Shown: positions 24,971-34,289, counted from the first letter of the stretch. The stretch: DNA of 64,000 nt from Pedobacter frigiditerrae (GCF_032678705.1 NZ_JAVTSS010000002.1:744001-808000); one strand, 5' to 3'. A program made the numbers and translations. The notes: generated by a model from the letters alone, not told the origin.

Positions 24971-27400
24971 TTACCCTTTCTTCTTTACCAAGTTCAAATA
25001 ATCGATGTAATATAATATCTTGATAGATAAACTATTATTTTGTGGGCTAGAAAGAATATTATAGAAGTTTCTGCCGTAACGTTTGGTTAAGAATTTATCG
25101 TTGGTTTCTGCTGCATCTTTGTAAGTGATACTTAGCTCGCTACCTGGAGAGAAAACCCAAGAATACGCTAAATCAATGTTGAAAACATTATAATTTCTAT
25201 CTACATTTTGTAAAGCTGGACCTGTGTAAGCATTCAATCCACCAGCATTGTTTAAAGCAAAAAACTCTTTGTTTCTTCTATCAGACCAGTAATGTCTAAC
25301 TCCTAAACGAACGCCCATTTTATTGCTAAAACTGTATTTAGCATCCATTGTATTTTCAACTGTGTTTCTATCATATCTAGAGAAAACAGATTGAGCTCCA
25401 TTAAAGCCAACCCAGTTTACAAAGTTGTAACTCGGATTATAATTAAGGTCCAAACCAAATGCTAGTTTATCGCTAACTCTATAGTTTTGGAAAAAGTAAT
25501 AATTGTAGCTAACGCCATCAAACATTGCCTTTTTAATTCTCACTATATTTCCGCCAAAATTATACGCTTTTGCTCTGTTTGGATTAACATAAATAGCCAA
25601 TCTGTAACTTTCTGGTGCTTTGTAAACCTGACCATTTCTAGATTCGTAAAAATCATTGGATTCGGCTAACCAATTCGCATTTATCTCTGTCGACCATTGG
25701 TTTTTAAATTGGATATACATTCCAGGGAAAATTCCAAAGCTTTGGAAATCGCCAGGCTTAAATCTTCTTGAATATTCTATTTCAGTCCAAGCCTGAATAG
25801 AATTATACCATTTACCAGGTTTATATTTATTGTAAGCAAAATTTATAGACTGGTCAAAAAAGTTATTGTTTGTATAAAAACCCATATCTGATGGGTCAAA
25901 TTTGGTGTCTGCAAACTCTTGTTCATAGTTAAAGGTAAAGGTTCCACTTTTCTTTCCTAATTGAAATTGATAACTGTAACCATTACGGTTTTCTTTAATT
26001 GGGTCTGCAGTAACATAACTCATTTTACCTGCTCCATCAATAAAGTAAGCGTTATTTTTATCGTTGAAATTAAATAGAGCTGCACTAACATTCGCATCAT
26101 AAGCACTTCCTTGCCTCAAAACGTTGGTATTAATTACACTAACCGAACTGTTATTCTTTAAGGTTTGGTCTAAAACAAAAATATTATAATTCGTTAATGG
26201 CTGACTTTCAAACTTGCTCCTGTTCCCAGCCGCATCTTCAACTTCTGTGTACATTTTATTAGTGATGGCATTAAAAACCCCAATACCCAAACCTTTAGCC
26301 GTACGACCAGAAATTTTTGTTGCATTTAGCACTTTCCCTTCTTGTGGGTCTTTAATTACTTTATCTGTAGACTTTAATCCACTTTTATCGAAGTAAGATG
26401 GTATTGAACCAATCCTTTTAGAATAGAATAAATCTCCTTTATTAAATAGCTCTGTTCCTTCTGTAAAAAACTGACGATTTTCGTTAAATTTTACCTCAAA
26501 AGGCGTTAAGTTCAAAACTCTATAATCACTTTGTACCTGCCCAAAATCAGGGATTAAAGTCATATCTAAAGTAAAACTCTGGTTAATACCATACTTTACA
26601 TCCATACCTCCATTAATCGTGGCTTGGGTATTTTTTACGCCAGGTGTATTGTAGGGATAATGGCTAATTAAAGTAGAAACATAAGGCGAAAAGGATAAAC
26701 GCAATGGCGCTTTGATACTTTTAAAACCTTCTAAAACCCCGCTCTGGTTAACAAAACCATCAACCTTTGGGTCAACGAAATTCCAAAATGTTTGACGATT
26801 GGTTCCTGTACGTTTACGAGTAATATTCATTCCCCAGTTTTGAATATCTTTACTAGAGAATCGCAAAGCAGAATAAGGGATTTTAATTTCTGCCGTCCAA
26901 CCTTTATCATCAATTGTTACTTCACTTTCCCAAACAGCATTCCAAGTTTCGTCTTCTCCTGCAATAAGCGAGTATTTTGCATCAAATTGAACGCCAGCTG
27001 CAGTAACGAAAAATCCATAACCGTTTACTCCATCTAAGAAGGTGTCAAAAACAACCCCTATAAAATCGGCATTACCAATTTGGTCTCTCGAAACCAATTC
27101 ATGTACCACGCTATCTGGTTTATCATACATTCTGGCCGAAACATAGATGGCATAATCATCATATAAAAATTTTACTTCCGTTCTACCTTCTTTAGTTTCA
27201 ACACGGCCTGGAACTGGCCTTAACTCTATAAAATCTGTTGCAATTGGTGCACTATTCCAAACTGCATCATCTAAAATCCCATCTATTTTAGGGCTTGATG
27301 ATGTTCGTTGTACTTGTACTTTCTTTTTTGGCTGTGCGTTTTGAGCAAAAGTGCTTGTAACACATAGCGCCAATATAAAACTGGTAAAAATTAATTTCAT
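24971..27400 (-). CDS. CBM9-like / DUF5916 outer-membrane protein
   Basis: The 809-residue protein has a signal peptide (to about Ala19), an N-terminal carbohydrate-binding-module-9-like sandwich (about 35-240; SPKIDGILDDAVWNSAPIATDF, WTAEIKIPYSALRF) and a DUF5916 barrel with NENRQFFTEGTELFNKGDLF and IPSYFDKSG. Proteins of this layout are widespread in Bacteroidota but have no assigned function. A TAnnTTTG box (27457-27464, reverse) lies about 57 nt upstream. It stands between the DUF3078 and BlaR1-like genes. Confidence 0.88.
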   Translation of the reverse strand: MKLIFTSFILALCVTSTFAQNAQPKKKVQVQRTSSSPKIDGILDDAVWNSAPIATDFIELRPVPGRVETKEGRTEVKFLYDDYAIYVSARMYDKPDSVVHELVSRDQIGNADFIGVVFDTFLDGVNGYGFFVTAAGVQFDAKYSLIAGEDETWNAVWESEVTIDDKGWTAEIKIPYSALRFSSKDIQNWGMNITRKRTGTNRQTFWNFVDPKVDGFVNQSGVLEGFKSIKAPLRLSFSPYVSTLISHYPYNTPGVKNTQATINGGMDVKYGINQSFTLDMTLIPDFGQVQSDYRVLNLTPFEVKFNENRQFFTEGTELFNKGDLFYSKRIGSIPSYFDKSGLKSTDKVIKDPQEGKVLNATKISGRTAKGLGIGVFNAITNKMYTEVEDAAGNRSKFESQPLTNYNIFVLDQTLKNNSSVSVINTNVLRQGSAYDANVSAALFNFNDKNNAYFIDGAGKMSYVTADPIKENRNGYSYQFQLGKKSGTFTFNYEQEFADTKFDPSDMGFYTNNNFFDQSINFAYNKYKPGKWYNSIQAWTEIEYSRRFKPGDFQSFGIFPGMYIQFKNQWSTEINANWLAESNDFYESRNGQVYKAPESYRLAIYVNPNRAKAYNFGGNIVRIKKAMFDGVSYNYYFFQNYRVSDKLAFGLDLNYNPSYNFVNWVGFNGAQSVFSRYDRNTVENTMDAKYSFSNKMGVRLGVRHYWSDRRNKEFFALNNAGGLNAYTGPALQNVDRNYNVFNIDLAYSWVFSPGSELSITYKDAAETNDKFLTKRYGRNFYNILSSPQNNSLSIKILYYIDYLNLVKKKG

Positions 27401-27456
27401 TTGTTTGTTTTGATTAAAGATTAGACACGGCTAATAATGGAAATGTTGCATCGTAA

Positions 27457-27464
27457 CAAAAATA
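27457..27464 (-). promoter_or_regulatory. Promoter -7 box of the DUF5916 gene
   Basis: Reverse-strand TATTTTTG, with a TTG at 27481-27483 (16 bp spacing). Fits the consensus loosely. Confidence 0.45.
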
Positions 27465-27565
27465 TATTTTACTACGTGAGCAATTTTTGAGCATAGCGAT
27501 GCTTGTGCAACTAAAAATCTTTTAGAAGCTGGGAACTTAAATAAATTTTGTTGGGAAATATAGAG

Positions 27566-27598
27566 ATAGATTGCTCTGAAATTATCAAAGCAATCTAT
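27566..27598 (-). terminator. Hairpin after the M56 gene
   Basis: Perfect 10-bp arms ATAGATTGCT (27566-27575) and AGCAATCTAT (27589-27598), just past the stop of the M56 gene. Only a short pyrimidine tract follows, so terminator function is likely but not certain. Confidence 0.5.
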
Positions 27599-27603
27599 TT
27601 TGA

Positions 27604-29685
27604 TTATAGTCCTAAAACGACTTTCTTTTCGACATACTTATTAATAGAAGTATAATTATATCCTTTCTTTTTCATTTCAGCGATATATGCTGGCGTGGTT
27701 CCAGTTGCTTTTGCCCCTACCACATTTTCAATGGTGAGATTTTTAAACCCAAGTTTTTTATACTCGTTATAATCAGCAGCAGTTAAGCCAAGTGCTTTCA
27801 TAGAGATAAAAGCTTCTGAACCTAATTTACCAAGACCAAGGCTTTCAAAGCTTTTACAGTATTCTGGAGTAACGCCTAAAGATTTCATTGCCAATAGTTC
27901 TTCATCAGAAAAATTGAAACCTGCAGCTGTAAATGTTTTTACAAATTCAGCAGTTATGTTCAATGCTTTTTTTGCAATTGCCATCCCTAATTCCTCGTCG
28001 TCATCATCTTCTCCACTAGTTTTATGGTCTGTTCTGGTATTTATTTTTGGAGATTTAGTCTTGGTTGATGCCGTTTCTTTATCACTGGCATCACTGGCAT
28101 TTTTAGCATTTCTTAGAAATTCTCCATCTATGCCCTGAGCCTTTAAGGTAATTAACTTACTAGCTGTAACGTTTTTATAACCAGCACTTTTGATGTCTTT
28201 TATAAATGCTGCATCTACATTTAATGCTTTTAAGGGAATAATATCTTGCAAGCTTAAATTATCCAAACCTGCGTTTTTTAATGATGCAATATATTCTCCA
28301 GTAACTTTCATTGCGCAAAGCGGAATTAAATCATTTTTAGAGAATTTGGTATAACCTTGATTTCTTAGCATTTTCACAAAATCTTTATCCAATTTTACCA
28401 TATAAAAAACCATCCCATCTTTTTCTTTATTCGCGGTTACACCTTCTTTTTCAAGGAAATTAAAGAAGCTATCATCTACTTTAAATTCGTAGTTGCCCAT
28501 TCCTGCATTACCATCAAATTTTCCTGTAAACTGAATCGTTCCTGCATCTCTAGTTAATGAGAAAGTTCCTTTTTCTGTGGTTGGTAAATTTTTAAATTCT
28601 GACAATAAGAATTCGCTATTGCTGTAGTTGTTATTACTTTCCTCATCTTCGAAACGGATGTTAACTTTATCATTTTTTATCGTTGCAAACCAAGTTCCTT
28701 TATTTGAAATTTGAATAAATTTATTGTTGGTTTTTACTGTTTTTGTTATTGATTTTCCAAATGCCACTGGCTCGTTAAATAGAGAAACGCACACCAATAA
28801 TAAGGGAACAATACATAGATATTTCCACGTAGAGTTAATATTTGATTTTTTTGAGTTCATCATTAGTAATCTTTTTTTAAGAATTGATTGATTGTAATTT
28901 GTTGTTAAACTTGCGGGAAAGTTTGGAGCCGAAACCTTTACCAAACTCATTTGATAACTTGTTGGTTCGATATCAGAATGCGAGAGCAATTCGCTGTCTG
29001 TTAAAAATTCAAGGTTATCTTCCATCGCTTTGCGATAAAACCAAGCGAAGGGATTAAACCACTGGAATATTAATGCCAATTCGGCTAAAATAATATCGTA
29101 GCTATGCCCTTGTTGAATATGGATTTTTTCGTGGAGGATAATTTGCTGATAAGTATCCCAATCGTATTTTTCAGGATTGATAAAGATGTTGTTGGCAAAT
29201 GAGCATGGCGCCTGCTCACCAGAGAGTTCAACAATTCTAAACCTACCATCTTGAATAAATGGTTTCGAATAACTTTTGTACAATAAAACACAGAGCTGAA
29301 ACAGAAAATTGATACCAAAAACTGCAACACCAAGCCAATAAACCCAAAATACTACGTCTAGTACTGAAACATCTTTAAAAAATGATTCTTTTAGGTTGCT
29401 TTCTTTGGAAGGACTTACTTGAACAGTTTGAGTTGTTTCTGGATTTACTGTTTGTTCTGAACCTTGGGTTGTTGTTTTAGGTTCAAAAATCGATATTTCT
29501 GTATTCGCTTTTCTAAATGACCATTGCTGTGGTACAGGAATTAAAGGCAAGCTAAAAGAGAGAAATAAACAGCCTAATAAAACAAATCTGTTTAATGGAA
29601 AGAAAGTTTCTTTCTGTAGCAGTATTTTATAAAACAGGAAACAGCCTGCTAAAATAAGCGCAACGTTTAAGGCATAGAAAATCAT
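27604..29685 (-). CDS. BlaR1-like M56 membrane metallopeptidase with repeat sensor region
   Basis: Predicted membrane protease that inactivates the BlaI-type repressor encoded just upstream. The 693-residue protein has N-terminal membrane helices, HEKIH (His185, Glu186, His189) with Glu226 in DNLEFLTD, and a helix at about 286-302. Instead of the penicillin-binding sensor domain of BlaR1, the exported C-terminus carries about eight copies of a 29-residue repeat of the form LKALGVTPEYIxxxKxxG, interrupted by an acidic linker (DDDDEE). So the signal is probably not a beta-lactam. It overlaps blaI by 4 bases. Confidence 0.9.
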   Translation of the reverse strand: MIFYALNVALILAGCFLFYKILLQKETFFPLNRFVLLGCLFLSFSLPLIPVPQQWSFRKANTEISIFEPKTTTQGSEQTVNPETTQTVQVSPSKESNLKESFFKDVSVLDVVFWVYWLGVAVFGINFLFQLCVLLYKSYSKPFIQDGRFRIVELSGEQAPCSFANNIFINPEKYDWDTYQQIILHEKIHIQQGHSYDIILAELALIFQWFNPFAWFYRKAMEDNLEFLTDSELLSHSDIEPTSYQMSLVKVSAPNFPASLTTNYNQSILKKRLLMMNSKKSNINSTWKYLCIVPLLLVCVSLFNEPVAFGKSITKTVKTNNKFIQISNKGTWFATIKNDKVNIRFEDEESNNNYSNSEFLLSEFKNLPTTEKGTFSLTRDAGTIQFTGKFDGNAGMGNYEFKVDDSFFNFLEKEGVTANKEKDGMVFYMVKLDKDFVKMLRNQGYTKFSKNDLIPLCAMKVTGEYIASLKNAGLDNLSLQDIIPLKALNVDAAFIKDIKSAGYKNVTASKLITLKAQGIDGEFLRNAKNASDASDKETASTKTKSPKINTRTDHKTSGEDDDDEELGMAIAKKALNITAEFVKTFTAAGFNFSDEELLAMKSLGVTPEYCKSFESLGLGKLGSEAFISMKALGLTAADYNEYKKLGFKNLTIENVVGAKATGTTPAYIAEMKKKGYNYTSINKYVEKKVVLGL

Positions 29686-30050
29686 GGCTTTTTAGTTTTA
29701 ATAAGGTTTACGATTTCTGTTAATTCATCTTCAGAAAGATTTTGCTCCTTAGCAAAAAAGGCAAGCATACGCGGATAAGAATTATCAAAGTACTGGCTTA
29801 CCACATCCTTTAAAGCGTGTTTTTGATACTCTTCTCTACTAATTAAGGCGAAGTAGCAAAACATGTTACCAACTACATCATGTCCTAAAAACCCTTTTTC
29901 TTCTAGAATTTTTACCATTGTTGCAACACTGTTGTAATGTGGTTTTGGTTCTGGAAGCATCGGAATAATATCCCTGATAAATGCTTTTTCTACATCCCAA
30001 AATGCTTGCATAATTTGTTCTTCTCTTTTTGCTAGTTTTATCATCTCCAT
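29682..30050 (-). CDS. BlaI/MecI/CopY family repressor
   Basis: A 122-residue winged-helix repressor with the family core EQIMQAFWDVEKAFIRDIIPML, HYNSVATMVKILEEKGFL (recognition helix and wing) and a C-terminal dimerisation helix. Start ATG 30050 is preferred over an upstream ATG that would cross the promoter-proximal leader. It overlaps the M56 gene by ATGA, so the sensor and repressor are translated together. Two palindromes in its promoter closely resemble the TACTA...TAGTA operators of BlaI, which suggests autorepression. Confidence 0.93.
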   Translation of the reverse strand: MEMIKLAKREEQIMQAFWDVEKAFIRDIIPMLPEPKPHYNSVATMVKILEEKGFLGHDVVGNMFCYFALISREEYQKHALKDVVSQYFDNSYPRMLAFFAKEQNLSEDELTEIVNLIKTKKP

Positions 30051-30062
30051 TAAATTATAAAT

Positions 30063-30091
30063 CAAAAGTAATACTAATTAATTAATAACAA
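30063..30091 (-). promoter_or_regulatory. blaI promoter
   Basis: Reverse-strand TACTTTTG at 30063-30070 (TAnnTTTG) and TTG at 30089-30091, spacing 18 bp. The -7 box lies 12 nt before the blaI ATG. Operator 1 fills the spacer and operator 2 abuts the -33 element. Confidence 0.75.
30072..30087. promoter_or_regulatory. BlaI-type operator 1
   Basis: TACTAATTAATTAATA: a TACTAAT half-site facing ATTAATA, one mismatch from a perfect dyad. It sits between the -7 and -33 elements. Confidence 0.7.
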
Positions 30092-30107
30092 TACTAATTG
30101 ATTAGTA
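30092..30107. promoter_or_regulatory. BlaI-type operator 2
   Basis: TACTAATTGATTAGTA: perfect 7-bp half-sites around a 2-bp centre. Its centre is 20 bp, about two helical turns, from that of operator 1. Confidence 0.8.
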
Positions 30108-30159
30108 GATAAGTAACTTTTTAGTTACTCAATTTAAAAATGGCCTTTAGAGCAATTAT

Positions 30160-30291
30160 ATGGTAGTTTTAGATGAAGTAGGATTTGCGTTAACGATTGC
30201 AGCGGCATCCTTTTTGGCTTTCAATATATTCTATTCTCGAAGAATTGGCCAAAAAGATATAGCGGAAAGCGTGTTAAAACGCCCAAAATAA
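30160..30291 (+). CDS. Possible 43-residue small membrane protein
   Basis: An ATG-to-TAA frame of 44 codons between blaI and ffh. The product starts MVVLDEVGFALTIAAASF, has one hydrophobic stretch (about 8-26, through LAFNIFY) and a basic C-terminus (SRRIGQKDIAESVLKRPK). The layout of an acidic N-end, single helix and positive tail looks like a real small inner-membrane protein. No homologue is recalled. It has no clear promoter and lies within 60 bp of the BlaI operators, so it might also be controlled by BlaI. It could be chance. Confidence 0.45.
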   Translation: MVVLDEVGFALTIAAASFLAFNIFYSRRIGQKDIAESVLKRPK

Positions 30292-30350
30292 GTTTGCAGT
30301 TTGGAGTTGACAGTTGCCAAGTTCTTATGGGCTTTTACCTTAAAAATTAA

Positions 30351-30358
30351 TATCTTTG
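30351..30358 (+). promoter_or_regulatory. Promoter -7 box for ffh
   Basis: TATCTTTG, 22 nt before the ffh ATG, fits TAnnTTTG. Confidence 0.65.
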
Positions 30359-30380
30359 CGCTTTAAGAATTAGACAAATT

Positions 30381-31721
30381 ATGTTTGAAAATTTACAGGA
30401 TAAGCTAGACAGGGCATTTAAAGTTTTAAAAGGACAGGGAAGTATCAGCGAAATTAACGTAGCTGAAACCATGAAAGAGATTAGAAAAGCTTTATTGGAT
30501 GCCGACGTAAATTATAAAACAGCTAAAACCTTTACCGATGATGTAAAAGAAAAAGCATTAGGACAAAACGTACTTACGGCTGTTTCTCCAGGGCAATTGC
30601 TAACCAAAATCATGAACGATGAGTTGGCGGCTTTGATGGGCGGAGAAGTTACTGAGCTTGATTTAAAGAGCAATCCTACTGTTATATTAATTGCTGGTTT
30701 AAATGGTGCGGGTAAAACTACTTTTACCGGTAAGCTAGCTTTACACTTAAAAAGTAAAGGTAAAAAACCTATAATGGTTGCGGGTGATGTTTATCGCCCT
30801 GCGGCTGTTGACCAATTACAGATTTTAGGTGAACAAATTGGTGTTCCAGTTTATGCAAACACCACTTCTAAAGACCCTGTTGCTATTGCTTTAGAAGGTA
30901 TTGCAGAAGGTAAGAAGAATAATAATAACGTAATCATTATAGATACTGCTGGTCGTTTATCTATCGACGAAAGTTTGATGAACGAAATTTCTGAAGTTAA
31001 GGCACAAACTAAACCTCACGAGATTTTATTTGTAGTAGATGCAATGACTGGTCAGGATGCGGTAAATACAGCAAAAGTGTTTAACGACCGTTTAGATTTC
31101 ACTGGTGTTGTTTTAACAAAGTTAGATGGCGATACTCGTGGTGGTGCTGCTTTATCTATTAAATCTGTTGTAAACAAACCAATTAAATTTATTGGTACTG
31201 GCGAAAAGATGGAAGCACTTGATGTGTTCTATCCAGACAGGATGGCTTCTCGTATTTTAGGTATGGGTGATGTTGTTTCCTTAGTAGAGAGAGCACAACA
31301 ACAGTTTGATGAGAAGGAAGCTGCCGAGTTACAAAAGAAAATCCGCAAGAATAAATTCGATTTCAACGATTTCTATAACCAGATTCAACAAATCAAGAAA
31401 ATGGGTAACATGAAAGATTTGATGGGAATGATACCTGGTGTTGGTAAAATGATGAAAAACGTTGACATTGAAGATGATGCTTTTAAAAATGTTGAAGCGA
31501 TTATCCAATCAATGACTCCTTTTGAAAAAGAAAACCCAGATAGTATTCAACAAAGCAGACGTATTCGTATTGCAAAGGGTTCTGGTAACAAAGTTGAAGA
31601 AGTAACTAAGTTAATTAAGCAATTTGAAGATATGCGTAAGGTAATGAAGCAGTTTTCAAATCCAGCAGCTGCTGCAAAAATGATGAAAAATATGCCTAAA
31701 ATGCCGCAAGGTAGAATGTAG
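30381..31721 (+). CDS. ffh: Signal recognition particle protein
   Basis: SRP54 GTPase that delivers nascent membrane proteins to the translocon with 4.5S RNA and FtsY. The 446-residue protein has the N domain (about 1-85), G1 GLNGAGKTTFTGKLA, DTAGRL, TKLDGDTRGGAALS and GTGEKMEALDVFYPDRMASRILGMGD, then the Met-rich M domain (KKMGNMKDLMGMIPG, SRRIRIAKGSG) and the C-terminal NMPKMP. Length is typical. It ends at a good terminator. No 4.5S RNA gene was seen nearby. Confidence 0.97.
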   Translation: MFENLQDKLDRAFKVLKGQGSISEINVAETMKEIRKALLDADVNYKTAKTFTDDVKEKALGQNVLTAVSPGQLLTKIMNDELAALMGGEVTELDLKSNPTVILIAGLNGAGKTTFTGKLALHLKSKGKKPIMVAGDVYRPAAVDQLQILGEQIGVPVYANTTSKDPVAIALEGIAEGKKNNNNVIIIDTAGRLSIDESLMNEISEVKAQTKPHEILFVVDAMTGQDAVNTAKVFNDRLDFTGVVLTKLDGDTRGGAALSIKSVVNKPIKFIGTGEKMEALDVFYPDRMASRILGMGDVVSLVERAQQQFDEKEAAELQKKIRKNKFDFNDFYNQIQQIKKMGNMKDLMGMIPGVGKMMKNVDIEDDAFKNVEAIIQSMTPFEKENPDSIQQSRRIRIAKGSGNKVEEVTKLIKQFEDMRKVMKQFSNPAAAAKMMKNMPKMPQGRM

Positions 31722-31766
31722 GAGTGAAGACCAAAGCTTAAAGACTAAAGTCCAAAGCGAATATAT

Positions 31767-31797
31767 AATCCCGTTGCGAAAGTTTCGGGATTTTTTT
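31767..31797 (+). terminator. Rho-independent terminator after ffh
   Basis: AATCCCG (31767-31773) pairs with CGGGATT (31786-31792), followed by a run of seven T in total. Confidence 0.88.
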
Positions 31798-32061
31798 ATG
31801 GGGTTTACCACCTGAGTTTATCAATACCAAAATTCTAATTGTTAGCCCGTAGATAACCGCGAATTTCGTAGATAAAATATTAAGTTGAGAAATAAAACCA
31901 AATAATGAATATTCCCTTTGCGCTCTTCGCGTCTTTGTGGTTTATCTATATTTATTTCTAAAAAAGAAAAATCTCATCGTAATAATTAAAGAATTTTCCC
32001 TGTAGTTTCAATTTTAAAAAGGAATCTATAAATCTGTTTTGCTTTGCATACATTTAAAATT
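31798..32061. other. Gap between ffh and comM
   Basis: No gene seen in 264 bp. It is AT-rich, with a stretch near 31917-31945 (CTTTGCGCTCTTCGCGTCTTTG) that has the look of a dispersed intergenic repeat. I saw no consensus promoter box with confidence. Confidence 0.5.
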
Positions 32062-33600
32062 ATGCTTGTAAAAACCTATGGAAGCGCCGTTTATGGCGTA
32101 GACGCTTTAACCATTACCATTGAAGTAAGTATCGTGAGTGGCACCAAATATTTTGTGGTTGGCTTGCCAGATAATGCTGTAAAAGAAAGTATGTTTCGAG
32201 TAGAAAGTGCTATTCGAACTTCGGGTTACCACATGCCCAGACAAAGGATTGTAGTTAACCTCGCACCGGCGGATATAAGAAAAGAGGGCTCGGCTTACGA
32301 CTTACCAATTGCCATAGCCATATTAGCTGCATCAGGTCAAATAGAAATTGAAGATTTAGATAAATACTTTATCATGGGAGAGCTTTCTATGGATGGCGGA
32401 CTGCAGAGCATAAAAGGTGCGTTACCCACTTCCATACAAGCTCGAAACGATAATTTCAAAGGTTTCATATTACCTAAGGTAAACTCTAGGGAAGCGGGCA
32501 TTGTAAATAATGTTCTGGTTTATGGAATGGAAACGCTAAAAGAGGTTATTGACTTTTTTAATGGGAAAGAAAAGCCAGAACCAGTTGTGGTAGATACCCG
32601 TGAAGAATTCTTTAATCAGATTAATAGCTATGAGCAAGATTTTTCTGATGTAAAAGGACAAGAAAATATTAAAAGAGCATTAGAAATAGCCGCAGCAGGT
32701 GGTCACAATGTGATATTGATTGGTCCGCCAGGGGCTGGTAAAACAATGCTTGCCAAGCGCTTACCCACAATTTTACCACCTTTAAATTTAAATGAGGCTT
32801 TAGAAAGCACAAAGATTTATTCGGTTGCAGGAAAACTTCCGGTTGCCAATGCGTTAATGACAGAGCGACCTTTTCGCTCGCCACATCATACGATTTCTGA
32901 TGTTGCTTTAGTTGGTGGGGGAATGAATCCACAACCTGGAGAAATATCTTTAGCACATAACGGTGTTTTATTTTTGGATGAATTACCTGAGTTTAAAAGA
33001 ACTGTTTTGGAAGTAATGCGCCAACCTTTGGAAGACAGGAAAGTAACGATTTCTAGGGCTCGATTCTCGGTTGAATATCCATCTAGCTTCATGTTGATTG
33101 CTTCTATGAATCCATGTCCGTGTGGGTTTTTTAATCACCCTGAAAAAGAATGTTTGTGTGGACCAGGAATAGTTCAAAAATATTTAAGCAAAATCTCTGG
33201 ACCATTATTAGATAGAATTGATTTACATGTGGAGGTTACGCCGGTAAATTTTACAGAGCTGGCTTCATCTCGCGAAGCAGAAAAAAGTAGTTTAATTAGA
33301 GAACGTGTAATGAAAGCAAGGGCAGTTCAGGATAGACGTTTTGAAGCTAATGATGCCTTGCATTTTAACGCACAAATGAGTCCGAATATGGTGAGAAATA
33401 TTTGTGTGATTGATGAAACTGGACAAGTGTTAATTAAACGAGCGATGGAAAAGTTAGGTTTATCTGCTCGTGCTTACGACCGTATTTTAAAAGTTGCCCG
33501 AACCATTGCAGATTTAGCAGACAGCGAAAACATTGAACCAGAACATTTAGCTGAGGCTATACATTACAGAAGTTTGGATAGGGAAAGTTGGGCGGGGTAG
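32062..33600 (+). CDS. comM: YifB/ComM family Mg-chelatase-like AAA ATPase
   Basis: ComM is a hexameric helicase that drives branch migration during natural transformation; YifB homologues occur in many non-competent species. The 512-residue protein begins MLVKTYGSAVYGVDA, which fixes ATG 32062. It has the ChlI-like N-terminal domain (about 20-140), Walker A GPPGAGKTMLAKRLP, Walker B GVLFLDELPEF, SMNPCPCGFFNHPEKECLCG with four Cys, and the C-terminal RAYDRILKVARTIADL. It is alone between ffh and the transposase. Confidence 0.93.
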   Translation: MLVKTYGSAVYGVDALTITIEVSIVSGTKYFVVGLPDNAVKESMFRVESAIRTSGYHMPRQRIVVNLAPADIRKEGSAYDLPIAIAILAASGQIEIEDLDKYFIMGELSMDGGLQSIKGALPTSIQARNDNFKGFILPKVNSREAGIVNNVLVYGMETLKEVIDFFNGKEKPEPVVVDTREEFFNQINSYEQDFSDVKGQENIKRALEIAAAGGHNVILIGPPGAGKTMLAKRLPTILPPLNLNEALESTKIYSVAGKLPVANALMTERPFRSPHHTISDVALVGGGMNPQPGEISLAHNGVLFLDELPEFKRTVLEVMRQPLEDRKVTISRARFSVEYPSSFMLIASMNPCPCGFFNHPEKECLCGPGIVQKYLSKISGPLLDRIDLHVEVTPVNFTELASSREAEKSSLIRERVMKARAVQDRRFEANDALHFNAQMSPNMVRNICVIDETGQVLIKRAMEKLGLSARAYDRILKVARTIADLADSENIEPEHLAEAIHYRSLDRESWAG

Positions 33601-33694
33601 TAATGGAAAATGGAAGAGGTAAAATGGTAAATGGGCTCAGTCAAGTATGCGCTGTTTTTTGCTATTCGATATGTTCTGAAAGGCCTGAGCTATC

Positions 33695-33711
33695 GCACGC
33701 CTGTGGCGTGT
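33695..33711 (+). repeat. REP hairpin, left of RAYT
   Basis: GCACGCCTGTGGCGTGT contains CACGCC and GGCGTG around TGT. The same 17 bases occur inverted at 34319-34335 on the other side of the transposase gene. Confidence 0.9.
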
Positions 33712-33743
33712 GAAGGAAATATTAAATAAAAAAAATTGAACTA

Positions 33744-34289
33744 ATGAGCCGTAAATATAAGTTTCATAATAAAGAGGGACTGTACTTTGTAAGTTTTGCA
33801 ACGGTAAATTGGATAGATGTATTTGTTAGACCTTTATATTGCGATATTTTAGTAGATAGCTTAAATTACAGCAAACCAAATCTTGGTCTTGAATTGTACT
33901 GCTGGTGTATCATGCCAAGCCATGTACATTTAATATTTAGAGCAAAAGACAATAACCCCGATAAAATATTAGGAAGAATTAAAGAATACACCTCTAAACA
34001 GTTGGTTAAGGCAATAAGAGAAAATGGTCAAGAAAGCAGGAAAGAATGGATGCTCTGGATGTTTGAAAGAGCAGGTTCGAAAAGTAGTAATGTAAAAGGC
34101 ATGCAGTTTTGGCAACACAATAATCAGCCAATAGAATTATGGAGTGCGGAGGTGATTGAACAGAAAGCAGATTATTTGCATAATAACCCAGTAGTTTCTG
34201 GTTTTATTAGCGAACCTTGGCATTGGAAATACAGTAGTGCAATAGATTATAGCGGAGGCAAGGGAATGATTGATATTGAATATTTGTAA
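33744..34289 (+). CDS. REP-associated tyrosine transposase (RAYT)
   Basis: A domesticated-type Y1 transposase, related to IS200/IS605 TnpA, that nicks single-stranded REP sequences. The 181-residue protein has the HUH motif MPSHVHLIF (His60, His62) and a Tyr at about 82 in KEYTSKQL, followed by FWQHNNQPIELW and DYLHNNPV...PWHWKYSSA, all typical of the RAYT group. It is flanked by identical inverted REP hairpins 33 bp upstream and 29 bp downstream, as expected of a REP-RAYT unit. It looks intact and single-copy here. Confidence 0.93.
   Translation: MSRKYKFHNKEGLYFVSFATVNWIDVFVRPLYCDILVDSLNYSKPNLGLELYCWCIMPSHVHLIFRAKDNNPDKILGRIKEYTSKQLVKAIRENGQESRKEWMLWMFERAGSKSSNVKGMQFWQHNNQPIELWSAEVIEQKADYLHNNPVVSGFISEPWHWKYSSAIDYSGGKGMIDIEYL

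Noticed and set aside
27604..30050. Beta-lactamase resistance operon
   Set aside because: No beta-lactamase gene follows, and the sensor domain is a repeat array rather than a penicillin-binding domain.
31798..32061. 4.5S RNA gene near ffh
   Set aside because: I could not find the conserved SRP RNA hairpin with its GGAA loop in this gap.
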